Assembly: GCF_000953655.1 (NCBI RefSeq)
Contig: NZ_LN681225.1
Location: 2,259,001 to 2,323,000, forward strand
DNA length: 64,000 bases
Direction of reading: 5' to 3'
From: Legionella hackeliae
Lineage (GTDB): Bacteria; Pseudomonadota; Gammaproteobacteria; Legionellales; Legionellaceae
The notes under the pieces: generated by a model
Seen by the model: the letters and a program-made list of their open reading frames with translations, nothing else
Told to the model about the DNA's origin: nothing
The model's database searches: none
Made by a program: the position numbers and the translations under genes
Part shown: positions 20,679 through 29,557 of the stretch, piece after piece
How the letters are laid out: each line of letters opens with the position of its first letter
How positions within the stretch are numbered: position 1 is the first letter of the stretch

Positions 20679-20713
20679 CTCATTGTCATTACCTATAAGG
20701 AAATGACAATGAG
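20679..20713. terminator. Bidirectional terminator between gst and usp
   Basis: CTCATTGTCATT (20679-20690) and AATGACAATGAG (20702-20713) form a perfect 12-bp stem with an 11-base loop, placed between two converging genes. No clear U-tract follows on either strand, so efficiency is uncertain. Confidence 0.6.
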
Positions 20714-20743
20714 AAAAGTGGGTTAGTCAGAGATGATAATTCA

Positions 20744-21172
20744 TTAGTCAACTTTAGGACGAACAATAAGTACATCACACTCAGCACCATGCAAAATAGC
20801 ATTGGCGGTTGAGCCGAGTAACAAAGCTAAGCCATGTTTTCCATGACTTCCTGTAACAATTAAATCAATTTTCTTTTCTTTGGCAACACGCAAAATTTCA
20901 TTTTTTGTAGAACCAAACTCAATCATGCAATGTGCACTGTCCACCCCTAGCTTTTTAGCTAATGCTGACAATTCTTTCTCAGCTTGCTCACGAATTGAAA
21001 CCTCAACTTCAGCAAATCCTGCAAAACCTGGGTATGCATAAGCGGGAATAGGTTCAACAACGTGAACCAAGAGTAAATCCGCTCCATTTTCTTCAGCAAT
21101 TTTTTTTGCCTTATGAGCTGCTTTTATTCCTACTTCATCAAAATCTGTCGCGAATAACACTCTTTTGTACAT
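20744..21172 (-). CDS. Universal stress protein, UspA family
   Basis: A 142-residue single-domain Usp. The start MYKRVLFATDFDEVGIKAAHKAKKIA, the central LLLVHVVEP strand and the C-terminal nucleotide-binding loop IVTGSHGKHGLALLLGSTANAILH (G-2x-G-9x-G-S/T pattern) place it in the ATP-binding UspA class. The ATG has a good ribosome binding site (AAGGAG in rightward complement of 21179-21185). Single gene; convergent with gst. Confidence 0.93.
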   Translation of the reverse strand: MYKRVLFATDFDEVGIKAAHKAKKIAEENGADLLLVHVVEPIPAYAYPGFAGFAEVEVSIREQAEKELSALAKKLGVDSAHCMIEFGSTKNEILRVAKEKKIDLIVTGSHGKHGLALLLGSTANAILHGAECDVLIVRPKVD

Positions 21173-21287
21173 AATCTATCTCCTTGACCCCATCAGTTCT
21201 AATAAAAAAGAAAATTTAATTTTCATAAGTAGCAGTTTACTATAAAATTTACTGCTCTTAAATTCAAATAGACTTGGATTTAACGAG

Positions 21288-21373
21288 ATTAGGGGTGTTC
21301 TTAAAGCTAACCATGCTTTTAAGGACTGAGAAATACCCATTGAACCTGTTCGGGTAATGCCGTCGAAGGGATA
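21288..21373 (+). promoter_or_regulatory. TPP riboswitch (THI element)
   Basis: The conserved thi-box elements appear in order: GGGGTG at 21292-21297, CTGAGA at 21326-21331 followed by AATACCC, GAACCTG at 21342-21348, GGGTAATGCC at 21352-21361 and GAAGGGATAA at 21365-21374. It precedes the transporter gene at 21378 directly. The last block supplies the likely Shine-Dalgarno GAAGGG, so TPP binding probably hides the ribosome binding site and represses translation. Confidence 0.95.
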
Positions 21374-21377
21374 ATGT

Positions 21378-21968
21378 ATGTTTTTAGATGTTGCAGGAAC
21401 CATAGCTTCCTTATTAGCTACTTATTATTTCATTCAACTGAATAACAAAGCATGGCCGGCTAGCCTGTTAGCCACTCTAATTAATGGTTCGTTATATTGG
21501 CAAAAGGGAATCTATGCTGATATGTTACTTGAATCATTTTATTTCGTCAGCACGTGCTACGGTTGGTATTTATGGCAGAGTCCAACTTCAAATGCAACGA
21601 AAGTAATTAATCGTTTATCCATCAAGCAGTGGCTGATACTTTCCGGTATTACATTCAGTCTTTTTGTGCTTATCGTAGAGCTACTAAATAATTTTACCCA
21701 TTCTGACATCACAGTACTAGATGGCTTAACAACTTCACTAAGCTTAACCGCGCAATGGTTAATGTGTTATAAAATTAGAGCAACATGGATTCTTTGGTTT
21801 GTAACAGATGCAATTTATAGCTACATGTATTTTCATAAACAATTACCCTTTCATTGTTTACTCATGCTGCTGTACATCGTTATGTCAATAATTGGCTATC
21901 GCGCTTGGGCCAAGCAGCAGAAAAATCTACCGCCAGGCCTTAACCGTACGCTTAACCCAATGCATTAA
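21378..21968 (+). CDS. pnuT: Thiamine transporter PnuT (PnuC family)
   Basis: A 196-residue inner-membrane protein with about seven hydrophobic segments and the PnuC-family features NGSLYWQKGIYADMLLESFYFVSTCYGWYLW and a late WILWFVTDAIYSYMYFHK segment. PnuC paralogues controlled by a TPP riboswitch carry thiamine (PnuT) rather than nicotinamide riboside, and the aptamer here ends four bases before the ATG. No thiamine kinase gene follows. The 3' end overlaps damX tail-to-tail by 17 bp. Confidence 0.9.
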   Translation: MFLDVAGTIASLLATYYFIQLNNKAWPASLLATLINGSLYWQKGIYADMLLESFYFVSTCYGWYLWQSPTSNATKVINRLSIKQWLILSGITFSLFVLIVELLNNFTHSDITVLDGLTTSLSLTAQWLMCYKIRATWILWFVTDAIYSYMYFHKQLPFHCLLMLLYIVMSIIGYRAWAKQQKNLPPGLNRTLNPMH

Positions 21969-23466
21969 GCCCTGTGGTAGAACGAATCCAGGGTTTATAC
22001 TGGGTTAACCCTGCAGGAAGATTTTTCGCCGCCTGTTGTGCCTGATCAAAACGACCATACTCTCCCAGCGTTAAGACGTACCAATTAATCCCTTGTCGCT
22101 TGGTTAGACGAATTTTTGTATTCGTTAAATGATGGTCATTCACAAAGCGCTTTACGTCCTCAAGATTCAAACTTGCAAGCAATTGCACTGTATATTGCTT
22201 CTGTTGTGTTGTGCTATCAGGAGTTTTTACAGCAACGGTTGTTGTTACTTCAGAAGCCAATGCAGGGTGAGCCATAGCTTTCGGAGTATCTCGGGTGGAA
22301 ACCACGTTTCTTTCCAGGCTTGCTACTTGCTTAGCGGGTGTGTTGCCAATAGTTTTAGGTATTACAACTACCTTATCCATAACCACTAATGAGCTGTTTT
22401 CCTCTTCTTCATCTAGCACAATATCCACTACACGTTTTAGTGGGGAGGGTTGTGTTTCTTGTCTTGTAGACGAAACTGTTAATGAAGGAATGTAACTATC
22501 CGTCCTTTCATTGTAATTTGGTATCTCACTGGCCAGAGTGCGTTCTTCGTTGGGAAATACTGGCGTACTAGTAATCACAGAGGGTAATAATTTCTCAGCA
22601 GCTGCTACACGTTGAGTACTCTCCTGAACAGGAGGTTTTGTTTGCCTGAATAAATCCTGGTTTTGCCAAACATACACTGAAGCTAATAAGGCGACTGCCA
22701 ATGTTGCACTTAAGCCTATATATTTTGAATAAGACGATTTTTGCAAACTTGCAGAATTTAATGTTTCTGGGCAAAAATAGCTAATCATTTCTTTATTGAT
22801 GCGTGCAATATTACCGCCAGTCAACTGATAAAATTGCTCCAATCGCTTATCTGACATCGTTAAGTCAATGCGTTTAAGTGAGGGAAGGTTGTTTAAAACA
22901 TACGTCTTGGTTTCATTTTCTGTTAAAGCACCTGGCTCTACACGATGAACTAAATGATCTAAAGAGGCTGCTTCCAGTTTATTTAAGCTAGCCACCAATG
23001 AAAAGTCAGAAATCAGACATACATGGAAAAAGCATTGTTCACCCTGCTGTTTTAATTCAGTTAAGAGATCCACTAAGAAGCTGTCACTAACGTGTTGGGC
23101 ATCGTCAATAACGACTAGAATGTGGGCTTTCCTCTCGTTGATTTGCTGTATCAAATTCGCAAAAGTCAGTTCAGAGTCAGCACGTAAATGCAACAATGTT
23201 GCAAGTTGTGCTAATAAACCAGCTTGAGAAAAAGGAGGAGTGGCTTTTAATAAATATGATTTGATTTGTGAATCCAGACTAGTCTGTAACAATTCACTAA
23301 ACGTTGTCTTACCGCCTCCCTCTTCAGCCAATATGGCGATTAAAGCATTATTAAATAAAACCAGGTGATTGATGAAATCAATTTTGGTAAGCCAGGCACT
23401 GGGTTTAAACGTATTTTTAGTGCTGGTCATTTCTTTATTCTCAGATTCATGCATCACATTTTGCAT
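21952..23466 (-). CDS. damX: DamX-like protein: AAA ATPase, membrane helix, SPOR domain
   Basis: A 504-residue protein. The ATG at 23466 (MQNVMHES) is chosen because GAAGGAGA lies about nine bases upstream and the longer frame would run back into aroB. Domains: ATPase with a Walker A-like AEEGGGKTT at 47-55 (Ala replaces the first Gly) and Walker B ILVVIDD at 116-122; a transmembrane helix near 260-278; a low-complexity periplasmic linker; and a SPOR domain in the last 80 residues that should bind denuded septal peptidoglycan. Position after aroK-aroB matches the conserved aroK-aroB-damX order and a role in cell division. Confidence 0.88.
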   Translation of the reverse strand: MQNVMHESENKEMTSTKNTFKPSAWLTKIDFINHLVLFNNALIAILAEEGGGKTTFSELLQTSLDSQIKSYLLKATPPFSQAGLLAQLATLLHLRADSELTFANLIQQINERKAHILVVIDDAQHVSDSFLVDLLTELKQQGEQCFFHVCLISDFSLVASLNKLEAASLDHLVHRVEPGALTENETKTYVLNNLPSLKRIDLTMSDKRLEQFYQLTGGNIARINKEMISYFCPETLNSASLQKSSYSKYIGLSATLAVALLASVYVWQNQDLFRQTKPPVQESTQRVAAAEKLLPSVITSTPVFPNEERTLASEIPNYNERTDSYIPSLTVSSTRQETQPSPLKRVVDIVLDEEEENSSLVVMDKVVVIPKTIGNTPAKQVASLERNVVSTRDTPKAMAHPALASEVTTTVAVKTPDSTTQQKQYTVQLLASLNLEDVKRFVNDHHLTNTKIRLTKRQGINWYVLTLGEYGRFDQAQQAAKNLPAGLTQYKPWIRSTTGLNALG

Positions 23467-23470
23467 TTTA

Positions 23471-24574
23471 TTAATCTCCTTCAACTGCATCTTCCAATAC
23501 CGAGCGCAACAGGTTTTCGGATACATTAGCCTCTATATAGCAATCTCCTGGTGCTCTCATTAATATGAAGCGCAAATTTTTATTTTTTATCTTTTTATCC
23601 TGAGACATTGCAATCCGCAATTGATCAAGGTCAATATCTTTAGGAATTCGCCGAGGTAACTCTGCCATTAACAACATTTCATCAATACGTTGTACTGTTG
23701 TTTTGTCCAATTGAGCAAATTGCTCAGACAATAGTGCTGCACAATAAAGTCCTATAGCTACTGCTTCTCCGTGAAGCCAGCGACTATAGTTGGTATAGGC
23801 TTCTAGAGCATGAGCAAATGTATGGCCTAAATTTAAAAAAGCACGCACTCCTGTGATCTCATGCTCATCTTGTTCGACATAATTTGTCTTTATCTGGCAA
23901 CACTGGCTAATGACTGCAGCCAGACTCGAAGAGTTATTCATTCCTTCTTGTAAAAAACTCCTAACCAATTCCAGAAACTCTCCACCTGACAATAGGGCAT
24001 ACTTGATAATTTCAGCAAATCCAGCATGAAACTCACGCTTTGGTAATGTATTTAATGTATTTAAATCAATAATTACAGCGGCTGGTTGATAAAAACTACC
24101 AATCATATTTTTTCCAAGTGGATGATTGATTGCAGTTTTGCCACCTATAGAGGCATCAACTTGAGCCAATAAGGTTGTTGGTATCTGTAAAAATCGCACT
24201 CCACGTTGATACGTTGCTGCAGCAAAACCAGTAATATCACCTATTACCCCACCACCCAGCGCAATTAATGTTGTATCTCGATGATGATGTTTAGCAATTA
24301 ATGTATCATAGATAGCAAATAAACTTTCTCGATTTTTGAATTCTTCACCATCTTGAAGAATAACAACATCACATTGTTTATCAGCAAATGCCTTTTGCAG
24401 ATCGCCAAGATAAAGCGCCGCTATCTTTTCATTCGTTACAATAAGAACCTGTTCACCTGCTAAATAACGATTCAGTATTGCCGGGTCATTTAAGGCGTTA
24501 TATCCTATGATAATGGGATACTGATGGCTAGGTAAACGAAGCACTATCTCCTTATACAAGTCAAACTTCGCCAT
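23471..24574 (-). CDS. aroB: 3-dehydroquinate synthase
   Basis: Second step of the shikimate pathway: DAHP to 3-dehydroquinate, with NAD and a divalent metal. The 367-residue protein shows the NAD loop [20 protein letters not shown] and the metal ligands in [22 protein letters not shown] and LHGEAVAIG. It overlaps aroK by 14 bp and ends 4 bp before damX, so these genes form one transcription unit. Confidence 0.97.
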   Translation of the reverse strand: MAKFDLYKEIVLRLPSHQYPIIIGYNALNDPAILNRYLAGEQVLIVTNEKIAALYLGDLQKAFADKQCDVVILQDGEEFKNRESLFAIYDTLIAKHHHRDTTLIALGGGVIGDITGFAAATYQRGVRFLQIPTTLLAQVDASIGGKTAINHPLGKNMIGSFYQPAAVIIDLNTLNTLPKREFHAGFAEIIKYALLSGGEFLELVRSFLQEGMNNSSSLAAVISQCCQIKTNYVEQDEHEITGVRAFLNLGHTFAHALEAYTNYSRWLHGEAVAIGLYCAALLSEQFAQLDKTTVQRIDEMLLMAELPRRIPKDIDLDQLRIAMSQDKKIKNKNLRFILMRAPGDCYIEANVSENLLRSVLEDAVEGD

Positions 24575-25088
24575 AAATGTATTTAATTATATTATTTGCT
24601 ACTGCTTTGACAGTTAATTTATCAGTTTCAAAACTAATATCAGCTAATTCATCGTAAAAAGGTTCTCGCTCATCTCGCAACATTTCTAACCGACTTTCCA
24701 AATCTTCCGTTTGTAACAAAGGTCGTTTCGTGTCACGCTTGGTGCGTTCATATTGCTGTTGTAACGATGTTTTTAGGTAAATAACCGTTCCTCGTCCAGC
24801 TAAAGCATTACGATTTTCAGGTGTCATAACCACACCACCACCGGTGGCCAACACAATGTTGGTTTTTTGTGTCAATTCATCAATCACTTTTTGCTCTCGA
24901 CGACGAAACCCTTCTTCTCCCTCAATATCAAATATCCAAGAGATATCGGCTCCTGCACGTTCTTCTATTACTTCGTCAGAATCATAGAACTCAAGCTTGA
25001 GCTCCTTTGCCAAAGTACGGCCTATTGTGCTTTTACCCGCTCCCATCGGCCCTATCAAAAATATATTTCGTACTTTAACTATGCTCAT
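24561..25088 (-). CDS. aroK: Shikimate kinase I
   Basis: Phosphorylates shikimate with ATP. The 175-residue protein has the P-loop GPMGAGKS at 13-20, the substrate-binding [11 protein letters not shown] and EGFRRRE segments, ATGGGVV, and the LID arginines in [12 protein letters not shown]. It sits 80 bp downstream of pilQ and overlaps aroB, the usual pilQ-aroK-aroB arrangement. No strong Shine-Dalgarno is visible before the ATG. Confidence 0.97.
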   Translation of the reverse strand: MSIVKVRNIFLIGPMGAGKSTIGRTLAKELKLEFYDSDEVIEERAGADISWIFDIEGEEGFRRREQKVIDELTQKTNIVLATGGGVVMTPENRNALAGRGTVIYLKTSLQQQYERTKRDTKRPLLQTEDLESRLEMLRDEREPFYDELADISFETDKLTVKAVANNIIKYIYGEV

Positions 25089-25168
25089 TTTTAATTACAT
25101 ACCCCTTCACTGAGACACAAGATGAAAACCCTTATGCCTTGATTAACATAGTACACCCCAGAAAAAAT

Positions 25169-26641
25169 TTAATGCCTTTTTTCCAACTGCCTACCAAATT
25201 TTTTTAATTTTACATCTCTTACAGCACGCTGCCTTTGGCTATCAAAGGATTTTGGCGATAAATTGTTTGATATTATCCTAGGAGTAATGAAAATGAGCAA
25301 CTCCTCATTTCTAGTTGAGACAGATTGATTTCTAAATAATGGACCTACAACCGGTAATTCACCTAAAAAAGGGATGCGATTAATCTCATTATTTTTATCT
25401 TGTTTATAAATCCCACCCAGGACAATTGTTCGACCATTATCTACCAAAACATTGGTTTGGATTTCTTTTGTCAAAATCGTTGGCACACCATTAAAAACTT
25501 TTGGTGATGGTATATCCTGATTAATTTTTAAATCCATTAAAATTCTGTTATCAGGAGTTATCTGCGGAGTAACTTTTAAACTGAGCACCGCTTTTTTAAA
25601 TGCCACAGCAGTTGCTCCACTCGATGTGGCCTCTTGATAAGGAATTTCTTCTCCTGACTCAATCAACGCAGGCTGTTGATTAGTCGCTATCAGTCTTGGG
25701 CTAGATATTACTTCCCCACGCCCCTCACTTTCAAGAGCCGACAATTCCAAATCCAATAAAATATTATTACTGAGCCTCGCCAAGGCTATACCAACAGAAG
25801 CAGATGAACTTGCCCCTGGCAACCCGGTTAGATCAAAATTTAACCTATCTGTTAGCGACGCAATGTTCGAAGAGTTTGAGTTTTTGAACGCGCCGTCGTT
25901 TGATTTTAAATGATCACGCAAAGCTCCCGCTCGAGCAACGCCAAAACGCAATCCTAAATCTTGAGCAAAATCTTTAGTAACATTAACAATACGCGCCTCA
26001 ATCAACACTTGTCTGACTGGGATATCAAGTTGTTTGATGAGCCTTGTGATAATGTTTAGTTGCTTATGGTGATCTTGAACCCATAAACTATTGGTTCGAA
26101 TGTCAACAGCCACTCTACCTCGTTCTGATAAAAAAGCTTCTTTTTTTTCTTGTAATACAATAGCAATGTCAGCAGCTTTTGCATAATTAATTCGAAATAA
26201 CATTGACTGTAGGGGAGCTAAATTGGTTGTTTCAAATTTTGCCTGCCGTATATTTTTCTCACGTTTAGTCAGCTCGTCAGTAGGTGCGATAAACATGATC
26301 TTTCCCATTCGTCGTTTCTCTAAGGATTGGGTTGTTAAAATAATATCCAAAGCCTGTTCCCAGGATACATCATTCAAACTCAGCGTAATATTCCCCGTTA
26401 CTGTATCACTGACAACCATATTTTTTCCAGTAAATTCAGCTAATAATTGTAAAACAACTCTCACTTCGATATCTTGAAAATTTAAGGAAATTCGCTTATC
26501 ACCTAATTTACTTTTAATAATTCCATCTTTCTTTTCGCTTTTTACATCCATTTTGGTTGGTTGTGGTATTGAAAAATTATGAGCCACTATCTCTTTGCTA
26601 AAAGGAAAGAACAGGCATAAGCCTAGAAGTAATTTATACAA
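25169..26641 (-). CDS. pilQ: Type IV pilus secretin PilQ (short form)
   Basis: Outer-membrane secretin through which the pilus passes. A signal peptide (MYKLLLGLCLFFPFSKEIVAH) is followed by an STN-type domain (about 50-110, ISLNFQDIEVRVVLQLLAEFTGKNMVV), an N1 ring domain (RINYAKAADIAIVLQ), and the secretin domain ending in the family signature VLGGIYKQDKNN...IPFLGELPVVGPLF. At 490 residues it is clearly shorter than the PilQ of Pseudomonas or Neisseria (about 700 or more), because no N-terminal AMIN domains are present. Last gene of pilMNOPQ. Confidence 0.95.
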   Translation of the reverse strand: MYKLLLGLCLFFPFSKEIVAHNFSIPQPTKMDVKSEKKDGIIKSKLGDKRISLNFQDIEVRVVLQLLAEFTGKNMVVSDTVTGNITLSLNDVSWEQALDIILTTQSLEKRRMGKIMFIAPTDELTKREKNIRQAKFETTNLAPLQSMLFRINYAKAADIAIVLQEKKEAFLSERGRVAVDIRTNSLWVQDHHKQLNIITRLIKQLDIPVRQVLIEARIVNVTKDFAQDLGLRFGVARAGALRDHLKSNDGAFKNSNSSNIASLTDRLNFDLTGLPGASSSASVGIALARLSNNILLDLELSALESEGRGEVISSPRLIATNQQPALIESGEEIPYQEATSSGATAVAFKKAVLSLKVTPQITPDNRILMDLKINQDIPSPKVFNGVPTILTKEIQTNVLVDNGRTIVLGGIYKQDKNNEINRIPFLGELPVVGPLFRNQSVSTRNEELLIFITPRIISNNLSPKSFDSQRQRAVRDVKLKKFGRQLEKRH

Positions 26642-26643
26642 AT

Positions 26644-27141
26644 TTAACCCTTAGCCTTACGACCTAATCTAACCCTAACTATTTTTTGTTGCCATTTCCC
26701 ATCTGAAAAAAAATGGGTACGAAATAGCAACACCTCGTTATTAATTTTAACGAGCTCTATATTCTCTTTCCCAATACAATCCCCCGGCTTAACGACTGAA
26801 ATTTTTCCATTAGGCTCTTTGACTAAAACCCAACTTTTAGAATTTGACTGCAATGAGCCTACAAATTTTAAAGAATTAAAAATAAACTGTCTAAATTCCC
26901 TTGAATAATTTTCTTCTAAATTTTGTTTATCCACAGCGCTACTAATAATAAAGGGATTTCTTTTATTACTTACGGGATAATTAAATTTTTTTAATGATTT
27001 AAATACAGTTATATTTCCTTGAAACAATGTTTTTCTACTTTTTATCCTTTGAATATATTGAAATAAATCATTGTCTGATGCCCCACAAGATACCAACATT
27101 AAAATACAACCTCCTAAAACTATTTTTCTTATCGGAGTCAT
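26644..27141 (-). CDS. pilP: Type IV pilus lipoprotein PilP
   Basis: PilP links the inner-membrane PilN/PilO pair to the secretin. The 165-residue product starts with a lipoprotein signal (lipobox LVSC, Cys about 19), then a flexible region (RNPFIISS), and a C-terminal HR-type beta domain with FVGSLQSNSKSWVLVKEPNGKI. It is 2 bp from pilQ and 1 bp from pilO. Confidence 0.93.
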   Translation of the reverse strand: MTPIRKIVLGGCILMLVSCGASDNDLFQYIQRIKSRKTLFQGNITVFKSLKKFNYPVSNKRNPFIISSAVDKQNLEENYSREFRQFIFNSLKFVGSLQSNSKSWVLVKEPNGKISVVKPGDCIGKENIELVKINNEVLLFRTHFFSDGKWQQKIVRVRLGRKAKG

Positions 27142-27142
27142 T

Positions 27143-27742
27143 TTATAGATGAGTAATAACTTTAAATGTTACTTTCATTAATAACTTATTGGATAAGTCT
27201 TTCGCACTCTTTGAGACTATTTTACTCACTTTAAAATCCCCAAAAGTTATCAAATAAGGCAAATACTCCACCCGACTTAAAAAGGTTGCCAACTGTTCAT
27301 ACTGTCCGGTTACTGCAAGTTGAATAGGTAATTCGACATAGAACTCTCGCTTTACCTCATGCATAGGAGCAAAAAAATTCACCGCAAGTTTATTTGCTCT
27401 GGCTAATTTAAAAATATTCTCCGTCAAAGCTGAGACATTTTTCTTTTTGGGAAATAATTTAAGTACCTTATTGAATTCTTTATTAAAAATTTCTTTCTTC
27501 TTGTTATAATCATCAATTGTTGCTGCTATAACTTGTTTTTTCTCAAAGCTTTCTTTTAACCTAATCTCTTGCTCTATGAGCATCTCATATTGCGCTTTAG
27601 TTTCCTTAAAAAAAAGCAAGTAATTGATAGTAAAAATTAAAATTGCAATGAAAGTAGTACTTATAAATTTGTATGTCACTAACCACTGAACAAGTTTATC
27701 AGTCTTAATCGCTTTAGATTCTTTCTTGTTGATTTGAATCAT
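27143..27742 (-). CDS. pilO: Type IV pilus assembly protein PilO
   Basis: Bitopic inner-membrane protein forming the alignment complex with PilN. The 199 residues hold one transmembrane helix (FISTTFIAILIFTINYLLFF, about 27-46), a coiled coil, and a ferredoxin-like periplasmic domain with the typical PMHEVKREFYVELPIQLAVTGQYEQLATFLSRVEYLPYLI pattern. Overlaps the pilN 3' end by 29 bp. Confidence 0.93.
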   Translation of the reverse strand: MIQINKKESKAIKTDKLVQWLVTYKFISTTFIAILIFTINYLLFFKETKAQYEMLIEQEIRLKESFEKKQVIAATIDDYNKKKEIFNKEFNKVLKLFPKKKNVSALTENIFKLARANKLAVNFFAPMHEVKREFYVELPIQLAVTGQYEQLATFLSRVEYLPYLITFGDFKVSKIVSKSAKDLSNKLLMKVTFKVITHL

Positions 27743-28283
27743 CCTGAAATTCCATATTAGCTTTTAATTTGAACTCGTTAAATGCCTCTCCTTGGGATTG
27801 TTTTTTCATTATCTCAATCAATTCTGCATTTCTTACCCAGGCATTATTTGCTAAATTTCTCATCATAACTCCAATATCTTTATGATTCTTTGCCTGTCCC
27901 AATATAATTATTTTTTCATTAATTTTTGATAATGAATTCAAACTTATATTATCAGGAATTTTTCTTGATAACTCATCAAGAAAATGAACAATAAAAACAG
28001 GGTTTTCCTGCATGTACGTTAAATAATTTAAACGATTTGAAATTAAGCGTATGTTTGCATTAATTCTCGATATTTTCTTAATATTTTTATCTAAATATTC
28101 AATTTCTCGGATAAGAATTTCATTTCGAGTGGATTGTTTCGCTTTTTCATTTTTTAAATAAAAATTAAGAATTGTTGAACTGATAACTGACACCAGTAGA
28201 CCAGTCGTTATTATTAATTTTAATTTCTTCTTAAATTCCATTCTTCTTAGCGCACGCCAGGGAAGTAAATTAATTTCATTCAT
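27714..28283 (-). CDS. pilN: Type IV pilus assembly protein PilN
   Basis: The first residues MNEINLLPWRALRR are the conserved PilN tail that inserts into a groove of cytoplasmic PilM. One membrane helix follows (LIITTGLLVSVISSTILNFYL), then a coiled coil and a periplasmic domain (LDELSRKIPDNISLNSLSK). The 189-residue length is normal. It lies 1 bp after pilM. Confidence 0.94.
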   Translation of the reverse strand: MNEINLLPWRALRRMEFKKKLKLIITTGLLVSVISSTILNFYLKNEKAKQSTRNEILIREIEYLDKNIKKISRINANIRLISNRLNYLTYMQENPVFIVHFLDELSRKIPDNISLNSLSKINEKIIILGQAKNHKDIGVMMRNLANNAWVRNAELIEIMKKQSQGEAFNEFKLKANMEFQDDSNQQERI

Positions 28284-28284
28284 A

Positions 28285-29295
28285 TTACACTTCCCCTCGA
28301 AGTGCTAAGCCGCACGCTATAAGAAGAGATGGCGCTTTTTCTAAGATTTCCCTAAATGAAATATTCGATGAGTACTCCATGTTTTTGAAAGGGTTTGCAA
28401 TGGATACTGGAATTTTGATTTTATCTTCCAATCTCTGACAGATTTTAGTTAAGAGTTCTTTTTCACCTGCAAGAAAAACGTGTTCAACAACACAATCCAT
28501 TTGGGTTGAATAAAAAAATTGTAAGTTTTTTTTAATTTGACGAATTATGACGTCTATATTTTCTAGTTTTGTACTAGGTGCAATATGGGAAAATGGATCC
28601 TCACAATTTTGCCACCCTAAGGGATCGAACCATTGAGTGCTGCAAAACTTCTCTTCATGAGTAAAAACTATATTATTTTCCTTAAAGACATACAGCTGTA
28701 TATACAAATGATTAATTTTAAAAATTGCTATTTGCTGTATCGTTCTTGATTTTTCTAACAGAGGGACCACTCGTTCAATAGCACTGGACTCTATCTCTAT
28801 TGTCTTTGCTAATAAATTAGCAGGCTTCAAAGCCTCAACGCGTTTGCTAACTTGCTCGGAACGACATGCAATAATTTGAACATTCAACTTCCCTTTTTCT
28901 TCCGCGCAGGGTCCTTGTATAACAAAATCCATATTAATTTCATGCAGAGGGTAACTAAGATATTTACAGAGCTCAAAATAAATAGCCTCTTCTATTTCCG
29001 CGTCGACTAAATCAGCCCTTATTTGGATAGTTTTCGTTATAATTGCTGAGTCTGGTACAGCTAACACGACAAAATTACCGGACAAAGAAGAAGTCATTGT
29101 AATTCTTTTTAAACAATGCGCTATTGCATCTATATCTCTTAATTGATTATCAACAATCGTATGGGGCGGCAATACTGACGAAGCAAAGTTTTCTATACAA
29201 TAGTTGTCAGCAACATGTGATATTTGGAGAATATTAATTTCTGATGGGGTTATATCCATGCCCAAAGACGGGCGTGAGCGAAGACGCTTGAACAC
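28285..29295 (-). CDS. pilM: Type IV pilus assembly protein PilM
   Basis: Actin-like cytoplasmic protein that holds the PilN tail and connects the pilus motor complex. The 336-residue protein begins with a GTG codon preceded by AAGGA, and shows the start SRPSLGMDITPSEINILQIS and the FtsA/PilM-type C-terminal FLAGEKELL and ACGLALRGEV segments. First gene of pilMNOPQ; its promoter must lie in the spacer 29296-29557 shared with the divergent coiled-coil gene. Confidence 0.95.
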   Translation of the reverse strand: MFKRLRSRPSLGMDITPSEINILQISHVADNYCIENFASSVLPPHTIVDNQLRDIDAIAHCLKRITMTSSLSGNFVVLAVPDSAIITKTIQIRADLVDAEIEEAIYFELCKYLSYPLHEINMDFVIQGPCAEEKGKLNVQIIACRSEQVSKRVEALKPANLLAKTIEIESSAIERVVPLLEKSRTIQQIAIFKINHLYIQLYVFKENNIVFTHEEKFCSTQWFDPLGWQNCEDPFSHIAPSTKLENIDVIIRQIKKNLQFFYSTQMDCVVEHVFLAGEKELLTKICQRLEDKIKIPVSIANPFKNMEYSSNISFREILEKAPSLLIACGLALRGEV

Positions 29296-29557
29296 TTCAA
29301 TTCCTTATTTTGCTTATTGGACTTAAGTAAGTTGCTCTTTTCCTGTATCCAACTTACATGCAGGCAAATATAACTTAATCCCAAAAAAAAATAAATATTT
29401 TTCTTGAAAATCAAATTGATGGATATTTTAGGCCTAAAATTTGACGTATTAACTTCTGACTTAACCGACTGTCCAACACTTGCACTCATCGGTTTGTTTA
29501 CATATAGTGGATTAGCTAGTTTTTTAGCATCAATCGTAAATGTTAAAAGGAGTTTCT

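Noticed and set aside
23467-23526. 20-codon N-terminal extension of damX into aroB
   Set aside because: A good ribosome binding site stands before the ATG at 23466 and the extension would overlap aroB in another frame.
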